Origin: an uncultured Saprospiraceae bacterium
GTDB taxonomy: Bacteria > Bacteroidota > Bacteroidia > Chitinophagales > Saprospiraceae
DNA: 56,081 nucleotides
Assembly: GCA_937951615.1 (NCBI GenBank)
Contig: CALFBH010000025.1
Span: 1-56,081 of the forward strand
Direction of reading: 5' to 3'
The notes under the pieces were generated by a model, which searched no databases, was not told the origin of the DNA, and saw nothing but the letters and a program-made list of their open reading frames with translations. Numbering within the stretch: the stretch's first letter is position 1; each line of letters starts with the position of its first letter. Shown piece by piece: positions 8,997 to 17,585 of this stretch. The position numbers were made by a program, and so were the translations under genes.

Positions 8997-9291
8997 TTGA
9001 GTTGCGAGTTGAACGAGTTGCGGGTTGTTGGGTGAACAAAGAAAACTAGGTTGTCGGCATAGCCCAACAGCCGCAGGTGATTTTTTACCTCACCCCAACC
9101 CTCTCCTAATTGCATTTAGGAGAGGGAGTTATCCGTTTTTTTAGAAGTCCAGCGAGTTCGCGCAGCAGAACAAGCGCAGGCTAAGTCCCTCTCCGCCGCA
9201 GGATGGAGAGGCTAGGTGAGGCAAATTGGTTGTTGGGTTGTGAGTTCTGGGTTGAACGAGTTGTGAGTTGTAAAAATCACTTCGACATTCG
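8997..9291. repeat. Intergenic GAGTTG-type array and GC-rich stem
   Basis: Degenerate units of GAGTTG/GGGTTG occur at 8999-9034 and 9228-9270. Between them lies a perfect stem CCCTCTCCTAA (9099-9109) / TTAGGAGAGGG (9116-9126), followed by a related GTCCCTCTCC...GGAGAGG pair (9203-9214 region) with CCTCACC/GGTGAGG at the outside. It resembles the REP-like CTCACCCCAACCCTCTCC repeats seen in many bacteria. No gene. Confidence 0.65.
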
Positions 9292-11976
9292 TTATTCCTT
9301 TCTTTTTTGCTTTCGCCAAAAGTAAATGCTAAGGAGCAAAAGTAAAATAGCGATTGCCCAGAGCCAGCAACAGCAGCTACTTTCGAGGCTGGCTACATTT
9401 CCAGTATGCACCAAGGCTGCCCAATAGTATGGATTGCAATAAACGGCATCATCTATGTAATTTAACTGTGCCTTTCGCAGAGCTTTGTCAGCCGTCATAG
9501 CATTTTGCAAAGCTTTGTGATAAGCCGTTGTGATTTTGGTCGTTGAGGCTTCATATACTTCCCATTGCGTCATGGTAATACTTGGTACGCCTTTATACGC
9601 AAAGCTCCAACCTAGACTCAAAATACCTTCTCCTGAATTGACTTCGCCAACTGCCGTTTCGCAGGCACTAAAAATCAGTCGATAAACGTCAACAGGCATA
9701 TTGTCAATTTCATCCTGTGTTAAAGCGGCGTCGCTGAAAATGATTTGTCCATCTCGTCCGTCAAAAACTGCGTGTGTGCCGAGGTGGACGGTCTGATAAC
9801 CAGTTTGAAAAGCTGTTATAGCTGCTTTTTTTGTAGCTTGTTTGCCTTCCAGTGTTTCTGCATTATTTTTATAAATATTGGCTAATTGTTTGACTTGCTG
9901 ACCAGCTTCTTTCAATGGAGTCCATTTGCCAAAATTATATTCGACTGGTGCAATCCCCATGAACTCTTTGGCAGTAGAGAAGCGTTTAGTGTCCTGTTGC
10001 AACTCTAGAAATGAATTGCAGGAATACAGGTAATTGGTCGTATAGTCTTTAATTAGAAACGGATAATCAGCATTGAAATTTTCATCGGTCTGCTTAGTTG
10101 CCAGTGCTGCAAAAGGCAAAGTACCGATTTCCTTATCGGGAATAATGACGAGTCGGTCAATCTTTGTGTTTGATCGTATGTTTTCAGGAATAAGTTGTTG
10201 GTATAATTTGTAAGCCAGTCCATTATACTCGTCTTGCAAACTGCCTTTCTCACTAATGGTTTTGACCAGATTTTTAATGTTAGCAGCTAAGTCATCATTG
10301 AGTTTTGTGATGACCTGCAAGTCCTTTTTTGTAATGGTGAAAATGTAGAGGCTATCATCGGTCAGATAATATTCCAGCAAAGCCGTTTTTTTATCTACGA
10401 TCTTGTCTTGAATATCCTGAATGGCTACATCCTGTGTCTGATATTTCCGTTTTTTGTATTCTGGATATTTCAGTTCAAAGCCCTGCTCCAACTGTTCCTG
10501 CTGTCTTTCCAATTCCTGCAATTTGTTGATGTCCACCTCCCCGTTTCTGTATTGCTGATCTGCCTGTAGAATTTCTAAGAGCAGGTTTTCTCTTTTTTCA
10601 ATATCGTTTTTATCTGTGATGTAATTTTGGGCAGCTTGCTGTAATAAGTTTTGCGAAAGCAGCACCGCATGAGCTTTTTCGGCGTATTGAAAGGCTTTTT
10701 CTTTGTCGCCTTTTTCTAGTGCAACTGTTATGGCATTGCCATAAGTTTTATGTGCCTCGGCTATCCATTGCAGTTTAGATTCATTGGTGCTGAGGTCTTT
10801 GTAAAATTCGTTGATCCAGTCATCTATGTCCTGATAGGTTTGATAGGCTAAGTTTATTTTGCCTGATTTTTTGGCGGCTTGTGCTTTTAGATTGAGGACA
10901 CGGAGGAGGTCGGGTTTATTGTAGATGTAGTGTCCGTTCTTTACTTTTGGGTTTTGGTGAATGTCTTCTTCAGTCCAAGAACTGTCGGTTAGGTTGATTA
11001 AGGCTAGTTGGTAGTGTTTTAGAGCGGTGTCTAATTGTCCTAAGCCTTCGTGGTTTTCGGCTAGGTTTTCGTGGTTGGCGGCGTAGGTGTATTGGTATTG
11101 AGCAGAGTTGTAATATTGTTGTTTGAGTTGTAGGGATTTGTTTAGGGTATCTATGGCTGCTTTGTGTTTTTTGGGAACGTATAATTCTGTACCAATGTTG
11201 TTGAGTGTTTTTGCGGAATTAAGTATATCATTTTCCTTATAATGAATTTCGAGTGCCTGTTCATATACATGTATAGCTTCCTGGTGCTGCCCGTTCCAGC
11301 CCAATGCCATAGCTTTGTTATTATAAACCTGAGCAATTTTTTTTTCATCTGAATACAGTTGAATAGACTTATTGGCATAACGAATAGCCTGCTCTAAATT
11401 GTTAGGTGTTTTTGTATTTGCTAATATTGATGAAAAGACATTATATGCCGCTGCTAATTTATCTTTTTCTGCATTTACTTGTATTGCTTTTTGGGCGTAT
11501 TCTATAGCTTTTTCAGTATCACCGATTTTGGCATAATCTTGTGCCAAGGATCTTAACATATTAATAGAATCTTTCGACCTCTTAACACCTTGAAGAGTAA
11601 TTCCTTCGGATATATGCGCTATGGATTTATCCCTATAATCTAATTTACGATATGCAATGCCAAGACCATAATAAGACTTCCATACAAAATCTTTGTCGTA
11701 CTGCTTACGAAGCTTTAAATTCTTTTCATGATGTTCAATGGCTTTAAAATAATTTCCTTTTATGTGGTAAGCAACTCCAATCTGGTGATGATAACAGGTG
11801 AGATAAACTTTATTTCTAATGGTATCAATAGCACGCAAGGCTGACTCTATGGAAAATCCGTCGCTTTTCTCACACAAACACGCTTTTTCATCCTCACAAT
11901 TGAACTTAACAATATGCTGAGCAGAGGGTTTTAAACTGATAAAAACAGCGCAAATAAAAAACAGGAGGAAACGCAT
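9292..11976 (-). CDS. Signal peptide-TPR-CHAT protease with C-terminal membrane anchor
   Basis: 894 aa. A signal peptide (MRFLLFFICAVFISLKPSAQ) is followed by at least eight tetratricopeptide repeats (about residues 55-450; YHIKGNYFKAIEHHEKNLKL and similar), a helical linker (about 450-550) and a C-terminal CHAT domain (about 590-865). The caspase-like dyad is visible: His735 in HLGTHAVFD and Cys772 in FSACETAVG. A membrane helix (CCCWLWAIAILLLLLSIYFW) and a basic tail (RKQKRKE) end the protein, so the TPR-CHAT body should face the periplasm. CHAT proteins are caspase/separase-related proteases used in bacterial conflict and cell-death systems. A -7 box TAATTTTG (12017-12024) supports the start. 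The LRR-subtilisin gene lies 87 bp upstream on the same strand. Confidence 0.9.
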   Translation of the reverse strand: MRFLLFFICAVFISLKPSAQHIVKFNCEDEKACLCEKSDGFSIESALRAIDTIRNKVYLTCYHHQIGVAYHIKGNYFKAIEHHEKNLKLRKQYDKDFVWKSYYGLGIAYRKLDYRDKSIAHISEGITLQGVKRSKDSINMLRSLAQDYAKIGDTEKAIEYAQKAIQVNAEKDKLAAAYNVFSSILANTKTPNNLEQAIRYANKSIQLYSDEKKIAQVYNNKAMALGWNGQHQEAIHVYEQALEIHYKENDILNSAKTLNNIGTELYVPKKHKAAIDTLNKSLQLKQQYYNSAQYQYTYAANHENLAENHEGLGQLDTALKHYQLALINLTDSSWTEEDIHQNPKVKNGHYIYNKPDLLRVLNLKAQAAKKSGKINLAYQTYQDIDDWINEFYKDLSTNESKLQWIAEAHKTYGNAITVALEKGDKEKAFQYAEKAHAVLLSQNLLQQAAQNYITDKNDIEKRENLLLEILQADQQYRNGEVDINKLQELERQQEQLEQGFELKYPEYKKRKYQTQDVAIQDIQDKIVDKKTALLEYYLTDDSLYIFTITKKDLQVITKLNDDLAANIKNLVKTISEKGSLQDEYNGLAYKLYQQLIPENIRSNTKIDRLVIIPDKEIGTLPFAALATKQTDENFNADYPFLIKDYTTNYLYSCNSFLELQQDTKRFSTAKEFMGIAPVEYNFGKWTPLKEAGQQVKQLANIYKNNAETLEGKQATKKAAITAFQTGYQTVHLGTHAVFDGRDGQIIFSDAALTQDEIDNMPVDVYRLIFSACETAVGEVNSGEGILSLGWSFAYKGVPSITMTQWEVYEASTTKITTAYHKALQNAMTADKALRKAQLNYIDDAVYCNPYYWAALVHTGNVASLESSCCCWLWAIAILLLLLSIYFWRKQKRKE

Positions 11977-12016
11977 ATTCTGAAATATTTAGTTGTGACA
12001 AAGCAACTTTCATATC

Positions 12017-12024
12017 CAAAATTA
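12017..12024 (-). promoter_or_regulatory. -7 box TAATTTTG of the CHAT gene
   Basis: Exact TAnnTTTG match on the minus strand about 40 nt upstream of the ATG at 11976. The CHAT gene can thus be transcribed separately from the upstream LRR-subtilisin gene. No -33 element was recognised. Confidence 0.45.
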
Positions 12025-12063
12025 AACTTTTTAAAGCGTTTCTTCCTGTTTTATGCTTAATTG

Positions 12064-15000
12064 TTAATTACCGTCATCATCACATGGTCCTATTTCTCCT
12101 GTAAAAGTTGCTCCTTCTCTTATTTCAGCCCCAGATTCTAAGATGATATTTTCTCCTGCTTTAAAATTAACATTATTTCCTTCGGAAATAATCCCACTAA
12201 ACTTTACACTACAGCCAGCCTGGTAAGCACCTTCAGTAATGTTACCACTCAATATGCGTATAGGATCACATATGTAAAATAATTCAATGTCAAGTTGTTT
12301 TCCGGTACGTGTAGAATCTACGGTAAATGGACTCGGAACCAAACTTGAATTCTCAAAATTTGACCATATTGTCTCATAATCTAAATTTTTATTCTTTGCA
12401 ATTTCTACAGCAAGTTCATGGGTTACATAAAAAGTAGCAATAGAAGTCCCACTACTAATTACCTCCACCCCTCCAATTCCATAACCTGTCATATCTTCGC
12501 CATAAGCAGATAATGTAGCAGACTTTACACCATAGTTAGAAAAGTCAGAAAGTGTACTGTCCGCATTAATGGAAGCTACAGATATAACATTATCATAATG
12601 AATAGTATCGCCATCTACTGTTTCGTAAAAATCTCCTGCATAATAAGCCGGATATTGAGGAAAACTATCAATATTAACGCCCTCATTTCCTACTGCTGTT
12701 ACGATAAAGACTCCCTTTTCCTGTGCCAGTTGAATTGCACCTTCAAGAATAGAAGAAGGTTGTCCGCTATACCCTGCACTTATATTAATAATATCAGCAT
12801 CATGGTCTATAGCATGATATAAAGCACAAACAAATTTAAATAGTGTGCCTTCTCCTTTTTCATCAAAGACTTTCAAAGGAACAACTTTTAAATCCATGTA
12901 GTCATTTAAATCTTCTATAACCGCACGAAAACCAAAAGTTCCATGCCCAAGTGAATCAATATAATTTGTATCAAAATTGCCCAAGGTATCCGTATAATTG
13001 TAACCTGATGCTGCCATGGTATAACAACTATCCAACGGTGCAGTATTCATTAGATATGGGCTGGAATCCCAGCCACCTGAATCCATGCCTGAATCCATGA
13101 TATACACCAATACAGAATCTGGATATATGTCTGTATAAGTACCTTCCCAATCCCAGCCTATACCACACATACTAGATTCAACAAGCGTAAAAATGCTATT
13201 AGGCCCACCGTCTATTTCAGCATCTTCCGTCTGTTCTTCTTTTTTTGTATTAATATCTAATAATACCTGAAGGGCAATCGTATCATTGGGGAATTGCCAG
13301 AGATATAATAATCTATTGCAACTACAGCTATCTCCAACCCAACCAGATGCTTCATATAAATATTCTTCTTCATAGAACTCCTTATCAGCCCAATCATCAA
13401 ATTCTACTATAATCTGACTGTATTCTACTTTCTGCCCATACAAATCATAACCTATAGCCATTACATATATTGGCTTAGAGATAATTTCCAAATCAGGTAC
13501 ACGACTGGCATCTGTCATGTGTAGGGTGTATTTACCAAGATTATTAAGTTGAAGATTAATAACGCCATAGATTGAGTCTTCAGCATTATTGATTTCTATG
13601 TCATTTTTTTGCCATTCGTAATCGACATTTTGATTATTATTCCCTGATAATGGATGAGACAAGCCTATAGTAAGTGTGTCTCCTTCCTCGACTATGTAAG
13701 ATTGGACTTCTCCGTGGTACTGGGGAGAATATTCGAAACTGTTAATTAAGATGTTACGGTTAAAGTTTATGTCCATGTCTTCAAAAGAGAATTGATTATT
13801 TACTATTTCTACCCGATTTATTAAAGGCAGAAATGTGAAATCTGGTATTATACCACTTAGCTCATTGCCCTGAACCTCTATAGTTTTCAAATTGGTAAGT
13901 GTAGCGAAGTCAGGAATTACGCCCGTTAGTTTATTGTTATCTAAGTAGAGCCGTTCAAGACTATACAGGTTGGCAAAATCAGGAATACTACCGGTTAATT
14001 TACCACTACTAAGGCTGAGAACTTCTAGTTTAGGTAAGTTCGTAAAGTTTGTGATTCCTCCTGTAAAATCATTACCTTCGAGATAAAGGTCTTCTAAATT
14101 TGGTAGCCCTGTAAAATTTGGAATTGTGTCTGTTAAGTTGTTTCCACTTACATTGAAATAGGTTAAGTCAGATAAATTCATAAGGTTTGGCATCACACCA
14201 TTTAATTGGTTTCCACGAAGATTGAGACGTTCTAGATTTGGTAACTGTGTAAAATCCATAACCACTCCAGTCAACTCATTATCACCTAATTCTAAGTCAA
14301 TTAACAGGGGGGTATATAAAAAGTTAGGAATTATGCCATTTAGTTGATTATTATCAAGTTCAAGGTTCGTCAATAAGGGCATACCCGAAAAATTAGGTAT
14401 AGTACCTGTCAGTTGATTGTCTTTTAAGTCAAGACTTATCAGGTTAGGTAGATTAAAGTCAGGAATATTGCCCGTAAGTTGATTCCTGAGAAGTTGCATA
14501 TATTCTAAATTATTCAATCCTGTAAAATTTGGAACTTCTCCGCTTAGTTGGCAAGAAGCTGCCTGAAAAGTCCTGAGATTTGGTAATCCACTAAAATTTG
14601 GAATAGTACCGCCTAACCCCTCATTACTACTAAGTAGTAACCATTCCAAGTTATTTAGTCCTGAAAAGTCAGGTATTCCGCCAGTCAATTGACAGTTTCG
14701 TAAATAAAGATCTTTAAGATTTGGCAGATAAAAATCTGGTATTTGACCGCTTAGTTGATTGTAGCCAAGATTAAGATACTCCAAATTAAGTAGATTATCA
14801 AAGCTTGGAATTTCACCAGATAACTGATTTTGTGTAGCAGAAAAAGTTTTGAGGTTTGGCATATATGCAAAATTAGGAATTTCTCCGGCAAAATCATTGT
14901 CATCAAGAATAAGTACAATCAAGTTTGGCAAACCTGTAAAATTTGGGATTTCACCACTCAACATATTATTATTAAAGACAAATATATTTTGTATCCCGCC

Positions 15001-17379
15001 AACCGAAAATACAGACAAATTAGGTAGTCCTGAAAAATCAGGTAAAGTGCCTGTCAAGTAATTATCACGAAGATCTAACTGAATTAGCTCTGATAAATCA
15101 ATATCTGGAATAGTGCCATTGAGTTCTTTCTGACTTAGATTAATTTCAGAAACACGTCCATTGCTTAAAGAAATTCCTTCCCATGTACTTACTGGGGCAT
15201 TTCGATTCCAGTACAGCGGACATCCTATACAAGTAGTATCGTAAAAACTTATCAGTTCTAAAGAATCACTTATTGATACAGGTTCATATACAAAACAGCT
15301 ACCTGCGCCATTCAGGCAAAACGCCTCGAAGTCACCATTATTTGGTAAGCCTGGATTATTTACAAAGTTATAATAAACGGAAGATAAACTACAAAATCGA
15401 TTAAGAGAGGTTGGAAAGCATCCTGATAGTTGATTATTATTTAAATACAAAAACAGTAAGTTAGGGAGATTATCAAAATCCGGAATACTACCTGTCAGGT
15501 AATTATAACTAAGCTGAAGAAATACTAGATTAGGTAAACCAGTAAAAACAGGAATACTTGCATTAAGCTGGTTACCACCTAATGCAAGTATTTTTAAACT
15601 ACACAAACTTGAAAAGTCAGGTATAGTACCAGACAACACATTGTAAGCGAGATATAGACTAGTAAGACTTGGTAAATTGTTAAAATCTGGAATGCTACCA
15701 CTCAACTGATTTCCAGATAGCCTAAGAGTCCTTAAATATGGAAGATTTAAATTAGGAATGTTACCTGACAACCCCATATTATCCAAATGAAGTTCTACAA
15801 CTTTATTATTTGATGTAATCACACCATTCCACGAATTGACTGGTGTGCTAAAATCCCAATTTAAAATACAATTGGAATTGCAAGTTGTCAAATAAAAATC
15901 AACCAATTCTAAGGAGTCTATATCTGGACAAACTCCAGAGCTATTTATACAAAAGTCATAAAAATCTCCATTATTGGGTAGATTTGGGTTATATCTAAAG
16001 TCATAGTCAATAGCACAAAGATTAATTAAAGATGGTGAGAAACAGCCACAAAGTTCATTATTGGTCAAATCAATTTCTTCTAAGTCACCTAAGCTAGCAA
16101 AGTCAGGAATCATTCCTGTTAATTGATTATTCTCAAGATTAAGCAGTTCTAAATCAGGGAGATTAAAACTCGGAATAGTTCCTGTCAGTTGATTATAGCC
16201 AAGATTCAATTCTCTTAAAGCCGGTAAATTAAAATTAGGGATGGTATCAACTAATTGATTATTGTCAAGATAAAGTTCTCTAAGTCCCGATTGAGCAAAA
16301 TTTGGAATCGTTCCAGACAACTGATTTCCATCAAGGTGCAGATGTATAAGATCCTCTAAATAAGAAAAATTGGGGATATTCCCTTCCAGAGAATCATTAC
16401 CCCCTAAATAAAGTCTCTGGAGATTCAATAACTCAATAAAATCCGGTATTGTTCCTGTAAGATTATTCCTTTCCAGATTTAAATCTTCTAAATTGGTTAG
16501 GTTACTAAAATTTGGAATCATACCTGACAAATCATTCCGCCCAATATTCAGATATTCCAAATACACCAGATTCTCATATTGAGGTATAACACCTGTTAAA
16601 TTGTTACTACCAATGTTCAATTCTGTCAGATTTAATAAGTTAGTAAAATTAGGAACTGTTCCTGTTAGCTCATTCCCGAATAAATCAAGTGATATGAGAT
16701 TTATAAGATTATCGAAGTCGGGAATATCACCTGTCAAGTCGTTATAGCTAAGGTCTAAGTATCTTAAATTTGAAAGATTGAAATCTGGAATTACTCCTTC
16801 CAAAGAATAATTCCGATGTAGGTATAATTTTTCTAAATTTACTAAATTTGTAAAGGCTGGTATATTACCTTCCAAGTCATTATAACTGAGGTCAAGTTCT
16901 AATAGGTTAGGTAAGTGAAAGTCAGGTATAGAGCCAGCTAAGCTATTACCATCCAAGTCTAATTTCCTTAGGTTATTTAAGCTATCAAAACTTGGAGCAT
17001 TTCCACTAAATGAATTATCATTAAGGTATAATATTCTTAAATTTACCAAATATGTGAAATTGGGTATTGTATCATCTAAATTATTTCCGTTAAGATTTAA
17101 GTATTCCAAATATGGTAGATTCAAGTTTGGAAGGCTCCCCAATAGGCCAACATCTTCCAAATCTAAACTATCTATTCGCCCATTTGATAAACCTATTCCC
17201 TCCCAAGTATCAATTGGTTGATTCAAACCCCAATCTAAAACGCAGCTATTTGTATTACAAACAGCGTTATAGAAATTCGCCAATTCCAAAGAATCACTAA
17301 AATTAGTTTGCCCAATACCCAGCGTAGGACATAAAAAAAACAAAAAAGCAACAAGAAGTAATGTGGTTAAACGTTTCAT
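12064..17379 (-). CDS. Giant secreted LRR protein with C-terminal subtilisin domain
   Basis: 1771 aa with a signal peptide (MKRLTTLLLVAFLFFLCPTLGIGQ). About 45 leucine-rich repeats of the plant-like type (LxGxIPxFxxLxNLxxLxLxxN, about 22 aa) fill residues 60-1230. They are split into three blocks, each opened by a cap of the type SLELxxFYxxxCNxxCxLxW...PVxxWxGIxLSNGRV (near residues 30, 490 and 710). Then comes a family S8 subtilisin domain (about 1400-1690) with Asp1429 (YIMDSG), His1479 (GHGTFG), Asn1565 (VGNEG) and Ser1646 (SSGTSIAT), so the catalytic residues are complete. The tail VNFKAGENIILESGAEIREG is a 3-coathanger-stack-like end module. Probably exported and surface-bound; no standard T9SS type A tail. 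The LRRs may bind a ligand or target. Confidence 0.9.
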   Translation of the reverse strand: MKRLTTLLLVAFLFFLCPTLGIGQTNFSDSLELANFYNAVCNTNSCVLDWGLNQPIDTWEGIGLSNGRIDSLDLEDVGLLGSLPNLNLPYLEYLNLNGNNLDDTIPNFTYLVNLRILYLNDNSFSGNAPSFDSLNNLRKLDLDGNSLAGSIPDFHLPNLLELDLSYNDLEGNIPAFTNLVNLEKLYLHRNYSLEGVIPDFNLSNLRYLDLSYNDLTGDIPDFDNLINLISLDLFGNELTGTVPNFTNLLNLTELNIGSNNLTGVIPQYENLVYLEYLNIGRNDLSGMIPNFSNLTNLEDLNLERNNLTGTIPDFIELLNLQRLYLGGNDSLEGNIPNFSYLEDLIHLHLDGNQLSGTIPNFAQSGLRELYLDNNQLVDTIPNFNLPALRELNLGYNQLTGTIPSFNLPDLELLNLENNQLTGMIPDFASLGDLEEIDLTNNELCGCFSPSLINLCAIDYDFRYNPNLPNNGDFYDFCINSSGVCPDIDSLELVDFYLTTCNSNCILNWDFSTPVNSWNGVITSNNKVVELHLDNMGLSGNIPNLNLPYLRTLRLSGNQLSGSIPDFNNLPSLTSLYLAYNVLSGTIPDFSSLCSLKILALGGNQLNASIPVFTGLPNLVFLQLSYNYLTGSIPDFDNLPNLLFLYLNNNQLSGCFPTSLNRFCSLSSVYYNFVNNPGLPNNGDFEAFCLNGAGSCFVYEPVSISDSLELISFYDTTCIGCPLYWNRNAPVSTWEGISLSNGRVSEINLSQKELNGTIPDIDLSELIQLDLRDNYLTGTLPDFSGLPNLSVFSVGGIQNIFVFNNNMLSGEIPNFTGLPNLIVLILDDNDFAGEIPNFAYMPNLKTFSATQNQLSGEIPSFDNLLNLEYLNLGYNQLSGQIPDFYLPNLKDLYLRNCQLTGGIPDFSGLNNLEWLLLSSNEGLGGTIPNFSGLPNLRTFQAASCQLSGEVPNFTGLNNLEYMQLLRNQLTGNIPDFNLPNLISLDLKDNQLTGTIPNFSGMPLLTNLELDNNQLNGIIPNFLYTPLLIDLELGDNELTGVVMDFTQLPNLERLNLRGNQLNGVMPNLMNLSDLTYFNVSGNNLTDTIPNFTGLPNLEDLYLEGNDFTGGITNFTNLPKLEVLSLSSGKLTGSIPDFANLYSLERLYLDNNKLTGVIPDFATLTNLKTIEVQGNELSGIIPDFTFLPLINRVEIVNNQFSFEDMDINFNRNILINSFEYSPQYHGEVQSYIVEEGDTLTIGLSHPLSGNNNQNVDYEWQKNDIEINNAEDSIYGVINLQLNNLGKYTLHMTDASRVPDLEIISKPIYVMAIGYDLYGQKVEYSQIIVEFDDWADKEFYEEEYLYEASGWVGDSCSCNRLLYLWQFPNDTIALQVLLDINTKKEEQTEDAEIDGGPNSIFTLVESSMCGIGWDWEGTYTDIYPDSVLVYIMDSGMDSGGWDSSPYLMNTAPLDSCYTMAASGYNYTDTLGNFDTNYIDSLGHGTFGFRAVIEDLNDYMDLKVVPLKVFDEKGEGTLFKFVCALYHAIDHDADIINISAGYSGQPSSILEGAIQLAQEKGVFIVTAVGNEGVNIDSFPQYPAYYAGDFYETVDGDTIHYDNVISVASINADSTLSDFSNYGVKSATLSAYGEDMTGYGIGGVEVISSGTSIATFYVTHELAVEIAKNKNLDYETIWSNFENSSLVPSPFTVDSTRTGKQLDIELFYICDPIRILSGNITEGAYQAGCSVKFSGIISEGNNVNFKAGENIILESGAEIREGATFTGEIGPCDDDGN

Positions 17380-17496
17380 GGTAATTTTTTTAGTAGTGAA
17401 TTAAAATTAATAATATTTATTGATATGTGGTGTCGTTTTTAAATTTATCTCTCTGCATTTTACTATAGATTCTGTAAATTGCTGAATAGATTAAGG

Positions 17497-17530
17497 AGTA
17501 TCCCGAATACTCACTCGTATTCAGGATACT
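17497..17530. terminator. Hairpin between two large secreted protease genes
   Basis: AGTATCC (17497-17503) pairs with GGATACT (17524-17530), and GAATAC (17505-17510) with GTATTC (17517-17522), around the loop TCACTC. It sits next to a second, U-rich hairpin at 17539-17565. Together they probably terminate the transcript of the M43 protease gene. Confidence 0.5.
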
Positions 17531-17538
17531 TGCCTGAG

Positions 17539-17565
17539 AAAAAAGCATGTTTTTCATGCTTTTTT
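17539..17565. terminator. Rho-independent terminator (bidirectional form)
   Basis: AAAAAAGCATG and CATGCTTTTTT form a perfect 11-bp stem around TTTTT. It lies 21 bp after the stop of the minus-strand metalloprotease gene, and its T-run works for that strand. Confidence 0.8.
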
Positions 17566-17585
17566 GTGATAACCACATCACATTT

